Origin: Firmicutes bacterium AM41-11
GTDB lineage: Bacteria > Bacillota_I > Bacilli_A > Erysipelotrichales > Erysipelotrichaceae
Reading direction: 5' to 3'
Assembly: GCA_003480165.1 (NCBI GenBank)
Contig: QUIQ01000011.1
Coordinates: forward strand, 1 to 58,002
DNA: 58,002 nucleotides
Each line of letters begins with the position of its first letter. Position 1 is the first letter of the stretch. The position numbers and the translations under genes were made by a program. This document shows, one piece after another, positions 34,430 to 43,348 of this stretch. Under the pieces are notes generated by a model. That model made no database searches, had not been told where the DNA came from, and saw only the letters and a program-made list of their open reading frames with translations.

Positions 34430-34448
34430 AAGCGGGCTTTGCCCGCTT
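34430..34448 (+). terminator. Intercistronic hairpin between pstS and pstC (partial terminator)
   Basis: AAGCGGGC-ttt-GCCCGCTT, a very stable stem with only a short interrupted T-run (TTTCGTTT). Such hairpins after binding-protein genes typically stabilise the upstream mRNA and lower downstream expression, giving more PstS than permease. Confidence 0.65.
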
Positions 34449-34469
34449 TCGTTTACGAAGGAGGTTATT

Positions 34470-35375
34470 ATGGACCGTTCAAATGAAAAGAGCATGTTTC
34501 TCAAAGAAGGTCTTTGGCGAGGCGTTGCGACAATTGGTGGTTTATTTGTGATTGGTCTAACCCTGATCATAGGTGCTTTCCTTGTTTATAAAGGAAGTGC
34601 AACGTTTTTAAAATTTGGCCACACACTTGGCGAATTCTTAGGTTCATCAAAATGGTCACCTGTAGATAATGCTCAAGGTGGTGGTGCTGCTGGTGCACTG
34701 ATTTTTATATCTGGTTCGTTAGTAACATGTGGTTTAGCGTTATTGATTGCGACACCTTTATCATTAGGATCCGCAATCTTTATGACAGAGATTTCTAAAA
34801 AATTCGGGGAAAAGTTTTTCCGCCCTGTAGTTCAGATTTTTGCCGGGATCCCTTCCGTTGTTTATGGTTGGGTTGGATTGACAGTATTAGTTCCTGCAAT
34901 TAAAAGTTTGTTCCATCTTCAAGTTGGACAATCTATCTTAGCTGCCGGTATGGTTTTAGCCGTTATGATTTTCCCAATGATTACATCTGTTGCATCCGAT
35001 GCGATTGCAGCTGTACCTAAGAGCTGTAAAGATGGTGCATATGGATTGGGGTCAACCCGGTGGCAAGCTATTTACCGAGTTATTATTCCTGCCGCAAAAT
35101 CTGGAATTATATCTGCAGTTATTATGGGCTTAGCACGCGCCTTTGGCGAGGCTTTAGCCGTAGCTATGGTTATTGGACAAACAACAGCAATGCCTTCTGG
35201 CTTATTCTCTCGTTCTAAAACCATTACGACCGAAATTGCGGCGCAAATGGGAAATGCGATGGAAGGTGGAGAATTAAAGTCGGCATTGTGGACCATGTCC
35301 TTATTGTTATTCTTAATTTCATTGTTATGTATCTTCTTGATTCATCGTTTCAACAATGAAAAGAAAGGAGATTAG
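34470..35375 (+). CDS. pstC: Phosphate ABC transporter, permease PstC
   Basis: A 301-residue membrane permease with about six transmembrane segments and a characteristic EAA-type loop (AVPKSCKDGAYGLGSTRWQAIYRVIIPAAKSGI) for docking PstB. Contains QIFAGIPSVVYGWVGL, typical of PstC. It lies 48 nt after pstS and 3 nt before pstA. Confidence 0.95.
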   Translation: MDRSNEKSMFLKEGLWRGVATIGGLFVIGLTLIIGAFLVYKGSATFLKFGHTLGEFLGSSKWSPVDNAQGGGAAGALIFISGSLVTCGLALLIATPLSLGSAIFMTEISKKFGEKFFRPVVQIFAGIPSVVYGWVGLTVLVPAIKSLFHLQVGQSILAAGMVLAVMIFPMITSVASDAIAAVPKSCKDGAYGLGSTRWQAIYRVIIPAAKSGIISAVIMGLARAFGEALAVAMVIGQTTAMPSGLFSRSKTITTEIAAQMGNAMEGGELKSALWTMSLLLFLISLLCIFLIHRFNNEKKGD

Positions 35376-35378
35376 TCT

Positions 35379-36257
35379 ATGCAGCGAAGAATTCAAAGAG
35401 CAAAATTAGCTGATAAGATTGCGACAGGTATCTTTGTTGCGATAGCCGTACTTTTCTTTCTATTGTTGTTTGGCTTTGCCGGAAAAGTTATTATTGGTGG
35501 ATTTTTAGGCGCAAAGCCAGAGATGTTCCGATTTGCGATGAGTGGAGCAATTGGAAACCAATTGTTTAATACGATTTATCTAGTATTTATTTCTTTACTG
35601 GTTTCATGTCCAATCGGAGTATTTGCCGGAATTTACCTAGCAATGTATGCCAAAAAAGGTCGCTTGACTAAGATTATTCGTATCTGTATTGAAACCTTAT
35701 CTTCTTTACCATCCATTGTTGTTGGTTTGTTTGGATATTTGGTTTTCTTAGTTGCCTTGGGTATGGGGAAAAGTTTGTTAGCTGGAGCTTTATCTATTTC
35801 TATTCTAACTTTGCCTTTGATTACTACGACAACTGAAGATGCAATTCGCGGATTACCAGAAGGATATCTTCAAGGCTCTTTAGGTATGGGTGCTACTAAG
35901 TGGCAATCTGTATTTCATGTTTTATTGCCAGCTTGTTTACCACGTATTATGACTGGGGTCATCTTAGCAGCTGGACGTGGCTTTGATGAAGCCGCTGCTC
36001 TATTGTATACAGCTGGATCAGGAAGTATGTTGAACTGGAGAAACTGGAGCTTTACTTCTCCAACAAGTCCATTGTCATTATTCCGTCCTGCAGAGACCTT
36101 GTCTATTCAAATCTGGAACTTACAGATTAATGGACAAAATCTAGACTTGGCCAACCTTGCTTCGGCCATGTTACTTGTATTGGTATTGGCCTTCAGCATT
36201 GGTGCTAATGCTTTATCAAGACATATTCAAGCAAAAAACTCGAGTGAAAGGGGATAA
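35379..36257 (+). CDS. pstA: Phosphate ABC transporter, permease PstA
   Basis: A 292-residue permease with about six transmembrane segments, [19 protein letters not shown] and the EAA loop ([34 protein letters not shown]). It pairs with PstC to form the channel. AAAGGAG precedes the ATG. Confidence 0.95.
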   Translation: MQRRIQRAKLADKIATGIFVAIAVLFFLLLFGFAGKVIIGGFLGAKPEMFRFAMSGAIGNQLFNTIYLVFISLLVSCPIGVFAGIYLAMYAKKGRLTKIIRICIETLSSLPSIVVGLFGYLVFLVALGMGKSLLAGALSISILTLPLITTTTEDAIRGLPEGYLQGSLGMGATKWQSVFHVLLPACLPRIMTGVILAAGRGFDEAAALLYTAGSGSMLNWRNWSFTSPTSPLSLFRPAETLSIQIWNLQINGQNLDLANLASAMLLVLVLAFSIGANALSRHIQAKNSSERG

Positions 36258-36259
36258 AT

Positions 36260-37015
36260 ATGTCGAATATTAAATTCAATTGTGAACATGTAAATCTACA
36301 TTATGGAGATTTTCATGCGTTGAAAGATATCAACATGAAAATATGTGCCAATGAAATCACAGCATTTATTGGGCCTTCCGGATGTGGTAAATCAACTTTT
36401 TTGAAAACCTTGAATCGTATGAACGATTTTGTGGAAACCGCAAAAGTTGATGGAACGATCCAAATGGATGGGGTAGATATCTATAAAGATATGGACGGAA
36501 TCGAATTACGTCATGATGTTGGTATGGTTTTCCAACAACCAAACCCATTCCCTAAAAGCGTCTATGACAATGTTGCCTATGGACCACGTATTTTTGGAAT
36601 TAAAAAGAAAAAAGATCTAGATGAAATTGTGGAACGTTCTTTACGTCAAGCTGCTATTTGGGATGAACTAAAGGATCGTTTAAATAAGAGTGCTTTAGGT
36701 TTATCTGGTGGACAGCAACAAAGATTGTGTATTGCACGTACCCTTGCAGTACAACCAAAGGTTATTTTAATGGATGAACCAACCAGTGCCCTGGATCCAA
36801 TTTCTACCAGCAAAATTGAAGATTTAGCCGTTGAGTTAAAGAAAGATTACACGATTGTTATGGTTACCCATAACATGCAACAAGCAGCGCGTATTTCGGA
36901 TAAAACAGCTTTCTTCTTACTAGGTGAAATGGTGGAATACTCGGATACAGAACAACTATTTGCGAATCCAAAGGATGAAAGAACAGAACGTTATATTACA
37001 GGAAGGTTTGGATAG
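36260..37015 (+). CDS. pstB: Phosphate ABC transporter, ATP-binding protein PstB
   Basis: A 251-residue ATPase: Walker [11 protein letters not shown]-loop [22 protein letters not shown] (strong PstB signature), [17 protein letters not shown], Walker [16 protein letters not shown] and switch His VTHNMQQA. Length normal. Its stop is 5 nt before the second phoU. Confidence 0.98.
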   Translation: MSNIKFNCEHVNLHYGDFHALKDINMKICANEITAFIGPSGCGKSTFLKTLNRMNDFVETAKVDGTIQMDGVDIYKDMDGIELRHDVGMVFQQPNPFPKSVYDNVAYGPRIFGIKKKKDLDEIVERSLRQAAIWDELKDRLNKSALGLSGGQQQRLCIARTLAVQPKVILMDEPTSALDPISTSKIEDLAVELKKDYTIVMVTHNMQQAARISDKTAFFLLGEMVEYSDTEQLFANPKDERTERYITGRFG

Positions 37016-37019
37016 GATT

Positions 37020-37667
37020 ATGCGAGAAGTATTTGAAGAAAGTTTAGAAGAATTGCATCAATTAATGTTAAACATGGGGCAAACATGTCAAAGTATTATC
37101 GCTTCCAGTTATCAAGCTTTAATTAAAAATGATTTGAATGAAATTGAACAAATTCATGATTATGAGAATAAAATCAATCATTTAGAACGTTCAATTGAAG
37201 CAAAGTGCATGCAACTATTATTGTTACAGGCACCTGTTGCCACGGATTTAAGAAAAGTATCTAGTGCATTGAAAATGATTACGGATATGGAACGAATTGG
37301 CGATCATGCATATGATATTGGGGATATTCTTTCTAAAAACCACGAATTATTGAAGTATGTGGATCAATTGCCTTATAAAGACATGGTTAAACAGATTATT
37401 ACAATGGTTGATGATTGTATTACTTCTTTTATAAATAATGATAAAGATCTTGCTTATAAAGTTATAAAAGAAGACGATGCAGTAGATGATTACTTTAATG
37501 ATATTTATAAATCTCTATCGCAAGGTATGAGTAAACAAGACCGTTCTTCTTTGGATTTAATGATGATTGCTAAATACTATGAACGTATTGGGGATCATGC
37601 AACGAATATTGCTGAATGGGTTATTTATTCCATTACAAATGAATTCCAATCTCTTGAACAAAAATAA
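37020..37667 (+). CDS. phoU: PhoU-family phosphate signalling protein (second paralogue)
   Basis: A 215-residue helical protein starting MREVFEESLEELHQLMLNMG, with the two PhoU repeats and metal-cluster motifs intact (ALKMITDMERIGDHAYDIGDI and LMMIAKYYERIGDHATNIAEWV: E-R-I-G-D-H). This is the canonical PhoU of the pst operon, modulating PstB and PhoR. The start at 37020 follows TAGGAT; in-frame upstream codons overlap pstB. The duplicated repeat motif is better conserved here than in the paralogue at 18182-18820. Confidence 0.95.
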   Translation: MREVFEESLEELHQLMLNMGQTCQSIIASSYQALIKNDLNEIEQIHDYENKINHLERSIEAKCMQLLLLQAPVATDLRKVSSALKMITDMERIGDHAYDIGDILSKNHELLKYVDQLPYKDMVKQIITMVDDCITSFINNDKDLAYKVIKEDDAVDDYFNDIYKSLSQGMSKQDRSSLDLMMIAKYYERIGDHATNIAEWVIYSITNEFQSLEQK

Positions 37668-37674
37668 ACGTATA

Positions 37675-37704
37675 GGCTGTTGGGGAAACTCAACAGTCTT
37701 TTTT
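37675..37704 (+). terminator. Terminator of the pst-phoU operon
   Basis: GGCTGTTG / CAACAGTC with an 8-nt loop and six Ts, right after the phoU stop. Confidence 0.85.
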
Positions 37705-37735
37705 AGTATTTCCATACAACAAATGAAGAAAGCTT

Positions 37736-37780
37736 AAAAGCGAAGATTACCGCATAAATAGGGACGATCTTCGCTTTTTT
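37736..37780 (+). terminator. Second long hairpin with T-run, possible tandem terminator or small-RNA 3' end
   Basis: A perfect 12-bp stem AAAAGCGAAGAT / ATCTTCGCTTTT with a 19-nt loop, followed by T's to 37780. It lies 32 nt beyond the operon terminator and belongs to no visible gene. Confidence 0.6.
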
Positions 37781-37813
37781 GAAAAAAATAAGTATTAAAG
37801 ATTATTGCCATAG

Positions 37814-37834
37814 AAAAAGACACCGTAGTGTCTT
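37814..37834 (-). terminator. Terminator of the HAD phosphatase gene
   Basis: On the minus strand AAGACAC-TACG-GTGTCTT, followed by Ts; overlaps the gene's stop codon. Confidence 0.8.
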
Positions 37835-38639
37835 AGTCTTCATCCAATAGGATTTTTTTAATGCCATTATAAATGCCGTTGTCATAGGTAGATGTGGTCG
37901 CAAAGTTCGCAAAGCTTTTTACATAATCGCTTGCACTGCCCATGGCTACACCAATATCTGCTTTTTCTAGCATTTGAATATCGTTGGTAGAGTCTCCAAA
38001 TGCGATGACATCTTTCCATGAAAAATTGATCTTTTGCATCATGAGTTCAATGCCTTTGGATTTGTCGTTGTCTTTGTTGAAGACATCAAACATGAACCCA
38101 TCGGTTTTTACATTGATTAAATCAGCTCTTAAGCTTGGATGTTTTTCCAAGAATTCATCGATTTGATGTTTGTCTTTTGTTAAAATAACAGCATTATAAG
38201 CACGATGTCTTTTATGGTAGGACTGGCTTTCGTCATAAAATAATGAATTTAGGACATTACAGTATTTGCAGAAATCATACATAGGATAAAATTGATTATA
38301 GATATATGTAGCATCTCCAAAATGGAACATCAGTCCAAATTCGTTTTCTTGGCAGAAAGCAACAATTTCATTTACGATCTCTTTATCAATTGGGGCACTG
38401 GCTACTTCTTCAAAGGCACCATCAAGGATGTATGATCCGTTAATGAGTACATAATAATCAAATTGTACTTTTTTTAGAATGGAATCCATTTGGTTTAGAG
38501 GCCTTCCGGTTGCACAGCAGACCATATAGCCTTTTTCTCTTAATGTATCAATGGCTTCCAGACTGGAATCTTGAATGATATCGTTTTCGGTTTGATATAG
38601 TGTCCCATCCATATCTAAAAAGACGATTTTATGTTTCAT
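37833..38639 (-). CDS. Cof-type HAD-superfamily phosphatase
   Basis: A 268-residue HAD IIB phosphatase: motif I FLDMDGTL (Asp nucleophile and acid/base), motif II ATGRP, motif III Lys in [10 protein letters not shown] and motif [13 protein letters not shown] with the Mg-binding Asps; the cap domain lies between. These enzymes dephosphorylate sugar phosphates, FMN or similar small molecules; the substrate is not predictable. TATAAT (minus strand, about 38655-38660) and GAGGTGAT precede the ATG. Confidence 0.92.
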   Translation of the reverse strand: MKHKIVFLDMDGTLYQTENDIIQDSSLEAIDTLREKGYMVCCATGRPLNQMDSILKKVQFDYYVLINGSYILDGAFEEVASAPIDKEIVNEIVAFCQENEFGLMFHFGDATYIYNQFYPMYDFCKYCNVLNSLFYDESQSYHKRHRAYNAVILTKDKHQIDEFLEKHPSLRADLINVKTDGFMFDVFNKDNDKSKGIELMMQKINFSWKDVIAFGDSTNDIQMLEKADIGVAMGSASDYVKSFANFATTSTYDNGIYNGIKKILLDED

Positions 38640-38691
38640 GTTATCACCTCATGGTTATTATACCGATTTATAGAAAAAAATAAAAAAGTAT

Positions 38692-38721
38692 TTGACAAAG
38701 AAGATGTAAAACGAATATACT
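38692..38721 (+). promoter_or_regulatory. Promoter of the str operon
   Basis: Perfect TTGACA (38692-38697), 18-nt spacer, TATACT (38716-38721). Confidence 0.8.
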
Positions 38722-38738
38722 ACTCTTGCATGCGTGAT

Positions 38739-38800
38739 TTGGGCATTTTTCTGCCCAATAATTTAACGGATGAAAAAGACACACCCGGAAACGTGTGTTT
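38739..38800 (+). promoter_or_regulatory. str-operon leader with two hairpins
   Basis: The ~100-nt leader holds TTGGGCA / TGCCCAA (38739-38758) and ACACAC / GTGTGT (about 38780-38800), both perfect. Neither has a T-run, so they are not terminators. S12 or S7 autoregulation is plausible by analogy. Confidence 0.55.
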
Positions 38801-38825
38801 AAATGTATTTGAAAGGAGTGTTCTT

Positions 38826-39239
38826 ATGCCTACAATCAATCAATTGATTCGTAAAGGTCGTAAGGCCAGCAAAGCGAAATCAAAGTCTCCAGCTTTGAAT
38901 CGTGGTTACAACTCATTGCAGTCAAGACCAACAAACTTATCAAGTCCACAAAAACGTGGAGTTTGTACTCGTGTTGGTACCATGACACCTAAGAAACCTA
39001 ACTCAGCACTTCGTAAGTATGCCCGTGTTCGTTTAAGTAACGGAATGGAAGTAACAGCTTATATTCCAGGAATCGGTCATAACCTACAAGAACATAGTGT
39101 TGTTTTGATTCGTGGTGGACGTGTTAAAGACTTACCAGGGGTTCGTTACCATATTATTCGTGGTACTTTGGACTGCGCTGGTGTTAATGAACGTAAACAA
39201 AGCCGTTCCCTTTACGGAACTAAAAAACCTAAGAAATAA
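38826..39239 (+). CDS. rpsL: 30S ribosomal protein S12
   Basis: A 137-residue decoding-centre protein: [12 protein letters not shown], the conserved [20 protein letters not shown] (Lys positions where streptomycin-resistance changes occur are unmodified) and [10 protein letters not shown]. The Val usual after RK is Tyr. Length is normal. The start is fixed by AAAGGAG at 38813-38819; upstream in-frame codons belong to the leader. First gene of rpsL-rpsG-fusA-tuf. Confidence 0.98.
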   Translation: MPTINQLIRKGRKASKAKSKSPALNRGYNSLQSRPTNLSSPQKRGVCTRVGTMTPKKPNSALRKYARVRLSNGMEVTAYIPGIGHNLQEHSVVLIRGGRVKDLPGVRYHIIRGTLDCAGVNERKQSRSLYGTKKPKK

Positions 39240-39263
39240 ATCTACATGAGAGGAGGAAATTAA

Positions 39264-39734
39264 ATGCCTAGAAAAGGACACATTGCCAAACGTGATGTAC
39301 TAGTCGATCCAATTTATAACTCTAAGTTGGTTACTCGTTTAATCAACAAAATCATGTTAGATGGTAAAAAGGGAGTTGCACAAACGATTTTGTACAATGC
39401 GTTTGATATCGTAAAAGTAAAAACTGGGGAAGAACCAATGGCTGTATTTGAAAAAGCATTGGAAAACGTAATGCCTCAATTAGAATTGAAAGTTAGACGT
39501 GTAGGTGGTGCCAACTACCAAGTCCCTGTAGAAGTTAGCGATGAACGTCGTTTGACTTTAGGACTTCGTTGGATTGTAAACTATGCACGTTTAAGAAATG
39601 AAAAAACAATGGAACAACGTTTAGCTGCAGAAATTATTGATGCATCTAACGGAACAGGTGCCAGTGTTAAAAAACGTGAAGATACTCACAAAATGGCTGA
39701 AGCAAATAAAGCATTTGCTCACTATCGTTGGTAG
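39264..39734 (+). CDS. rpsG: 30S ribosomal protein S7
   Basis: A 156-residue protein starting [20 protein letters not shown] that nucleates assembly of the 30S head and lines the E site. Has [11 protein letters not shown] and the C-terminal helices [15 protein letters not shown] ending (NKAFAHYRW). Normal length; AGGAGG before the ATG. Confidence 0.98.
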   Translation: MPRKGHIAKRDVLVDPIYNSKLVTRLINKIMLDGKKGVAQTILYNAFDIVKVKTGEEPMAVFEKALENVMPQLELKVRRVGGANYQVPVEVSDERRLTLGLRWIVNYARLRNEKTMEQRLAAEIIDASNGTGASVKKREDTHKMAEANKAFAHYRW

Positions 39735-39752
39735 GAAAGGAGATTCAGTTGT

Positions 39753-41849
39753 ATGCCTAGAGATTATGCATTGAAAGATACTCGTAACATTGGAATTATG
39801 GCCCATATCGATGCGGGTAAAACTACAACAACTGAGCGTATCCTTTACTATTCAGGTGTTAACCATAAAATTGGTGAAACACATGACGGTGCCAGTACAA
39901 TGGACTGGATGGAACAAGAACAAGAACGTGGTATTACCATCACATCAGCAGCGACTACTTGTCACTGGAAGAAGTTAGATGGAACTGGTTCAGAATGTCG
40001 TATCAACATTATCGATACACCAGGCCACGTAGACTTTACAGTAGAAGTTGAACGTTCTCTTCGTGTATTGGATGGTGCTGTTACTGTATTGGATGCCAAA
40101 GCAGGTGTTGAACCTCAAACCGAAACAGTTTGGCGTCAAGCTACGACTTATGGAGTTCCACGTATTGTATTCGTTAACAAGATGGATGCAACAGGTGCTG
40201 ACTTCATCATGTCATGTAACACGATTATTGATCGTTTAGGAGCAAAGTCTTGCCCTATTCAATTACCAATCGGAGCTGAAAGTGATTTCGAAGGTATCAT
40301 CGATATCATCGAACGTAAAGCTTATAACTTTAGTGGTGACTACGGACGTATCATTACTGAAGTAGAAATTCCAGAAGATCAAGTTGATACAATGGAAGAA
40401 TACCGTGCAAAATTATTAGAATATCTTGCAGATTATGATGAAGATTTCATGATGATGGTATTGGAAGGGGAAGAACCTTCTATTGAAGAAATCAAACGTG
40501 TATTGCGTATTGCAGTATGTAAAGGTGATTTCTTCCCAGTATTATGTGGTTCCGCATATAAGAACAAAGGTGTTCAATTAGTATTGGATGCAGTTGTAGA
40601 TTATTTGCCTAGCCCATTAGATGTTCCTTCAATCAACGGAACTGACTTAGATGGTAATGAAGTTCAACGTCACCCTAGTGATAAAGAACCATTTGCTGCT
40701 CTTGCATTTAAGATTGCAGCTGACCCATTTGTTGGTAAATTATCATTCTTCCGTGTTTATTCAGGAACTGCAACAGCTGGTAGTTATGTATTAAACTCAA
40801 CAAAAGACAAACGTGAACGTTTTGGTCGTATTGTGCAAATGCATGCCAATGCACGTCATGAAATTGATGAAGTGTATGCTGGTGATATTGCTGCTGCCGT
40901 TGGTTTAAAAGTAACAACTACAGGTGATACTTTATGTGATGAAAAGAATCCAGTTATTCTTGAATCTATGGAATTCCCTGAACCAGTTATCGAATTATCT
41001 TTGGAACCAAAAACTAAAGCTGACCAAGACAAAATGGGATTGGCTTTATCAAAATTGGCTGAAGAAGACCCTACTTTCAAAACATATACAAACGAAGAAA
41101 CAGGACAAACAATTATTGCCGGTGTAGGTGAATTACACTTGGATATCATTGTTGACCGTTTACGTCGTGAATTTAAAGTAGAAGCAAATATTGGTCAACC
41201 ACAAGTTGCTTACCGTGAAACAATCCGTACAGCTGCGGAATGTGAAGGTAAATACATTCGTCAATCTGGTGGTCGTGGTCAATATGGACATGTTTGGATC
41301 AAATTTGAACCAAATGAAGGTAAAGGATTTGAATTCGTTGATGCTATCGTAGGTGGTAGCGTACCAAGAGAATATATCAAACCAACACAAGAAGGTTTGG
41401 AAGACGCATTAGAAAATGGTATCATCGCTGGATATCCAGTTATTGATATTAAAGCTACTTTATTTGATGGATCATACCATGATGTCGATTCAAGTGAAAT
41501 GGCTTATAAGATTGCAGCAAGTTTCGCATTACGTGAAGCTGCTAAGAAATGTGATCCGGTATTGCTAGAACCAATTATGATGGTTGAAGTAACTGCTCCA
41601 AGTGAATACTTAGGAAGCGTTATGGGTGACGTTTCAAGTCGTCGTGGATCAATTACAGACCAAGAAGAACGTGGTAACGCAACAATCGTACGTGCCATGG
41701 TACCATTATCAGAAATGTTTGGTTATGTAACTGACTTACGAAGCTTTACACAAGGTCGTGGAAACTACTCAATGAAGTTCGATCATTACGATGAAGTACC
41801 TAAGAGTATTGCGGCTAAGATTATTGAAGAGAACTCTAAAGAAAACTAG
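39753..41849 (+). CDS. fusA: Elongation factor G
   Basis: A 698-residue translocation GTPase. G1 [13 protein letters not shown], switch region [13 protein letters not shown]3 [16 protein letters not shown]4 [10 protein letters not shown], then domains II-V with [34 protein letters not shown] and [10 protein letters not shown]. Full length. Lies 18 nt after rpsG. Confidence 0.99.
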   Translation: MPRDYALKDTRNIGIMAHIDAGKTTTTERILYYSGVNHKIGETHDGASTMDWMEQEQERGITITSAATTCHWKKLDGTGSECRINIIDTPGHVDFTVEVERSLRVLDGAVTVLDAKAGVEPQTETVWRQATTYGVPRIVFVNKMDATGADFIMSCNTIIDRLGAKSCPIQLPIGAESDFEGIIDIIERKAYNFSGDYGRIITEVEIPEDQVDTMEEYRAKLLEYLADYDEDFMMMVLEGEEPSIEEIKRVLRIAVCKGDFFPVLCGSAYKNKGVQLVLDAVVDYLPSPLDVPSINGTDLDGNEVQRHPSDKEPFAALAFKIAADPFVGKLSFFRVYSGTATAGSYVLNSTKDKRERFGRIVQMHANARHEIDEVYAGDIAAAVGLKVTTTGDTLCDEKNPVILESMEFPEPVIELSLEPKTKADQDKMGLALSKLAEEDPTFKTYTNEETGQTIIAGVGELHLDIIVDRLRREFKVEANIGQPQVAYRETIRTAAECEGKYIRQSGGRGQYGHVWIKFEPNEGKGFEFVDAIVGGSVPREYIKPTQEGLEDALENGIIAGYPVIDIKATLFDGSYHDVDSSEMAYKIAASFALREAAKKCDPVLLEPIMMVEVTAPSEYLGSVMGDVSSRRGSITDQEERGNATIVRAMVPLSEMFGYVTDLRSFTQGRGNYSMKFDHYDEVPKSIAAKIIEENSKEN

Positions 41850-41870
41850 TTGCTTTTCAGTATCTCATGA

Positions 41871-41895
41871 ATTACAATAATTTTGATATTGTAAT
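41871..41895 (+). promoter_or_regulatory. Inverted repeat between fusA and tuf
   Basis: Perfect 9-bp repeat ATTACAATA / TATTGTAAT with a 7-nt loop, 26 nt before the tuf start. No T-run, so probably not a terminator; it may be a processing site or operator. Confidence 0.45.
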
Positions 41896-41921
41896 AATAA
41901 AAAATAGGAGGAATTAGCAAA

Positions 41922-43106
41922 ATGGCTAAGGAAAAATTTGACAGAAGTAAAGTCCATGTTAATATTGGAACAATTGGTCACGTTGACCATGGAAAAACTA
42001 CTTTAACTGCTGCTATTACATCTGTATTAGCAAAAAAAGGTATGGCTAAAGCTGAAGCTTACGATGAAATTGATGGTGCTCCTGAAGAAAAAGAACGTGG
42101 AATCACAATCAATACTGCACACGTTGAGTACCAAACTGACAAACGTCACTACGCTCACGTTGACTGCCCAGGCCATGCTGACTACGTTAAGAACATGATC
42201 ACTGGTGCTGCCCAAATGGATGGTGCTATCTTAGTAGTAGCTGCATCTGATGGACCTATGCCTCAAACACGTGAACACATCTTGTTAGCACGTCAAGTAG
42301 GTGTACCTTACATCGTTGTTTACTTAAACAAATGCGACATGGTTGATGACGAAGAATTAATCGACTTAGTTGAAATGGAAGTTCGTGAATTATTGAACGA
42401 ATACGAATTCGACGGAGACAACACTCCAGTTATCCGTGGATCTGCATTAAAAGCATTGGAAGGAGATCCAGCTGCTGAACAATCAATTTTAGACTTGATG
42501 GACGCTGTTGACTCTTGGATTCCAGATCCAGTACGTGACATCGATAAACCATTCTTAATGGCTGTAGAAGATGTTATGACAATTTCTGGACGTGGTACTG
42601 TTGCTACAGGACGTGTTGAACGTGGTGAAGCACACTTAAACGAAGAAGTTGAAATCGTAGGTATTAAACCAACTCAAAAAACAGTTATTACTGGATTGGA
42701 AATGTTCCACAAACAATTGGACGTAGCTCAAGCTGGTGACAACATTGGTGCATTGTTACGTGGTATTGCACGTGACCAAATCCAACGTGGTCAAGTTTTA
42801 GCTAAACCTGGAACTGTACATCCTCATACTAAATTTAAAGCACAAGTATACGTATTAACTAAAGAAGAAGGTGGACGTCATACACCTTTCGTATCTAACT
42901 ACCGTCCTCAATTCTACTTCCGTACAACTGATGTTACTGGTGTTATTACTCTTCCTGAAGGAACTGACATGGTAATGCCTGGTGATAACGTTGAAATGTA
43001 CGTTGAATTGATCGCACCAATCGCTTTGGAAAACGGAACTCGTTTCTCAATTCGTGAAGGTGGACACACTGTAGGTGCTGGAAACGTAACTGAAATCGAC
43101 GGTTAA
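41922..43106 (+). CDS. tuf: Elongation factor Tu
   Basis: A 394-residue GTPase that delivers aminoacyl-tRNA. G1 [13 protein letters not shown], effector region [47 protein letters not shown] and domains II/III with [13 protein letters not shown] and [10 protein letters not shown]. Full length. Followed by a terminator. Confidence 0.99.
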   Translation: MAKEKFDRSKVHVNIGTIGHVDHGKTTLTAAITSVLAKKGMAKAEAYDEIDGAPEEKERGITINTAHVEYQTDKRHYAHVDCPGHADYVKNMITGAAQMDGAILVVAASDGPMPQTREHILLARQVGVPYIVVYLNKCDMVDDEELIDLVEMEVRELLNEYEFDGDNTPVIRGSALKALEGDPAAEQSILDLMDAVDSWIPDPVRDIDKPFLMAVEDVMTISGRGTVATGRVERGEAHLNEEVEIVGIKPTQKTVITGLEMFHKQLDVAQAGDNIGALLRGIARDQIQRGQVLAKPGTVHPHTKFKAQVYVLTKEEGGRHTPFVSNYRPQFYFRTTDVTGVITLPEGTDMVMPGDNVEMYVELIAPIALENGTRFSIREGGHTVGAGNVTEIDG

Positions 43107-43129
43107 TTTCCATTATTATCGATTGAATG

Positions 43130-43155
43130 AAGAGGTCTAAGGACCTCTTTTTTTT
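43130..43155 (+). terminator. Terminator of the str operon
   Basis: AAGAGGTC-taag-GACCTCTT plus eight Ts. Confidence 0.92.
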
Positions 43156-43197
43156 GTACAATTTAAAAAAAATTGTTTAAGAATAAACTACATTTGT

Positions 43198-43225
43198 TTG
43201 CCTACAAACGATTCTATGGTAAAAT
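43198..43225 (+). promoter_or_regulatory. Promoter of the APC permease gene
   Basis: TTGCCT (43198-43203), 16-nt spacer, TAAAAT (43220-43225). A leader of about 115 nt follows. Confidence 0.5.
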
Positions 43226-43274
43226 CAATGTAAGGAATTTCAATAAAGGGGGTTGAACTACGCAAAATTCGGTC

Positions 43275-43299
43275 ATTTTATTTGCGCTACAAATAAAAT
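43275..43299 (+). promoter_or_regulatory. Perfect leader hairpin upstream of the APC permease
   Basis: ATTTTATTTG-CGCTA-CAAATAAAAT, a perfect 10-bp stem with a 5-nt loop, inside the 5' leader. It does not match a riboswitch class I know. Confidence 0.5.
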
Positions 43300-43348
43300 A
43301 ATAGGTTTTTGTTCCTAAAAAAAAAACAAATGATAGAAAGGATATCAA

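Noticed and set aside
38631..38825. N-terminal extension of rpsL by 65 codons
   Set aside because: The stretch contains promoter, leader hairpins and the true Shine-Dalgarno; S12 always starts at MPTINQL.
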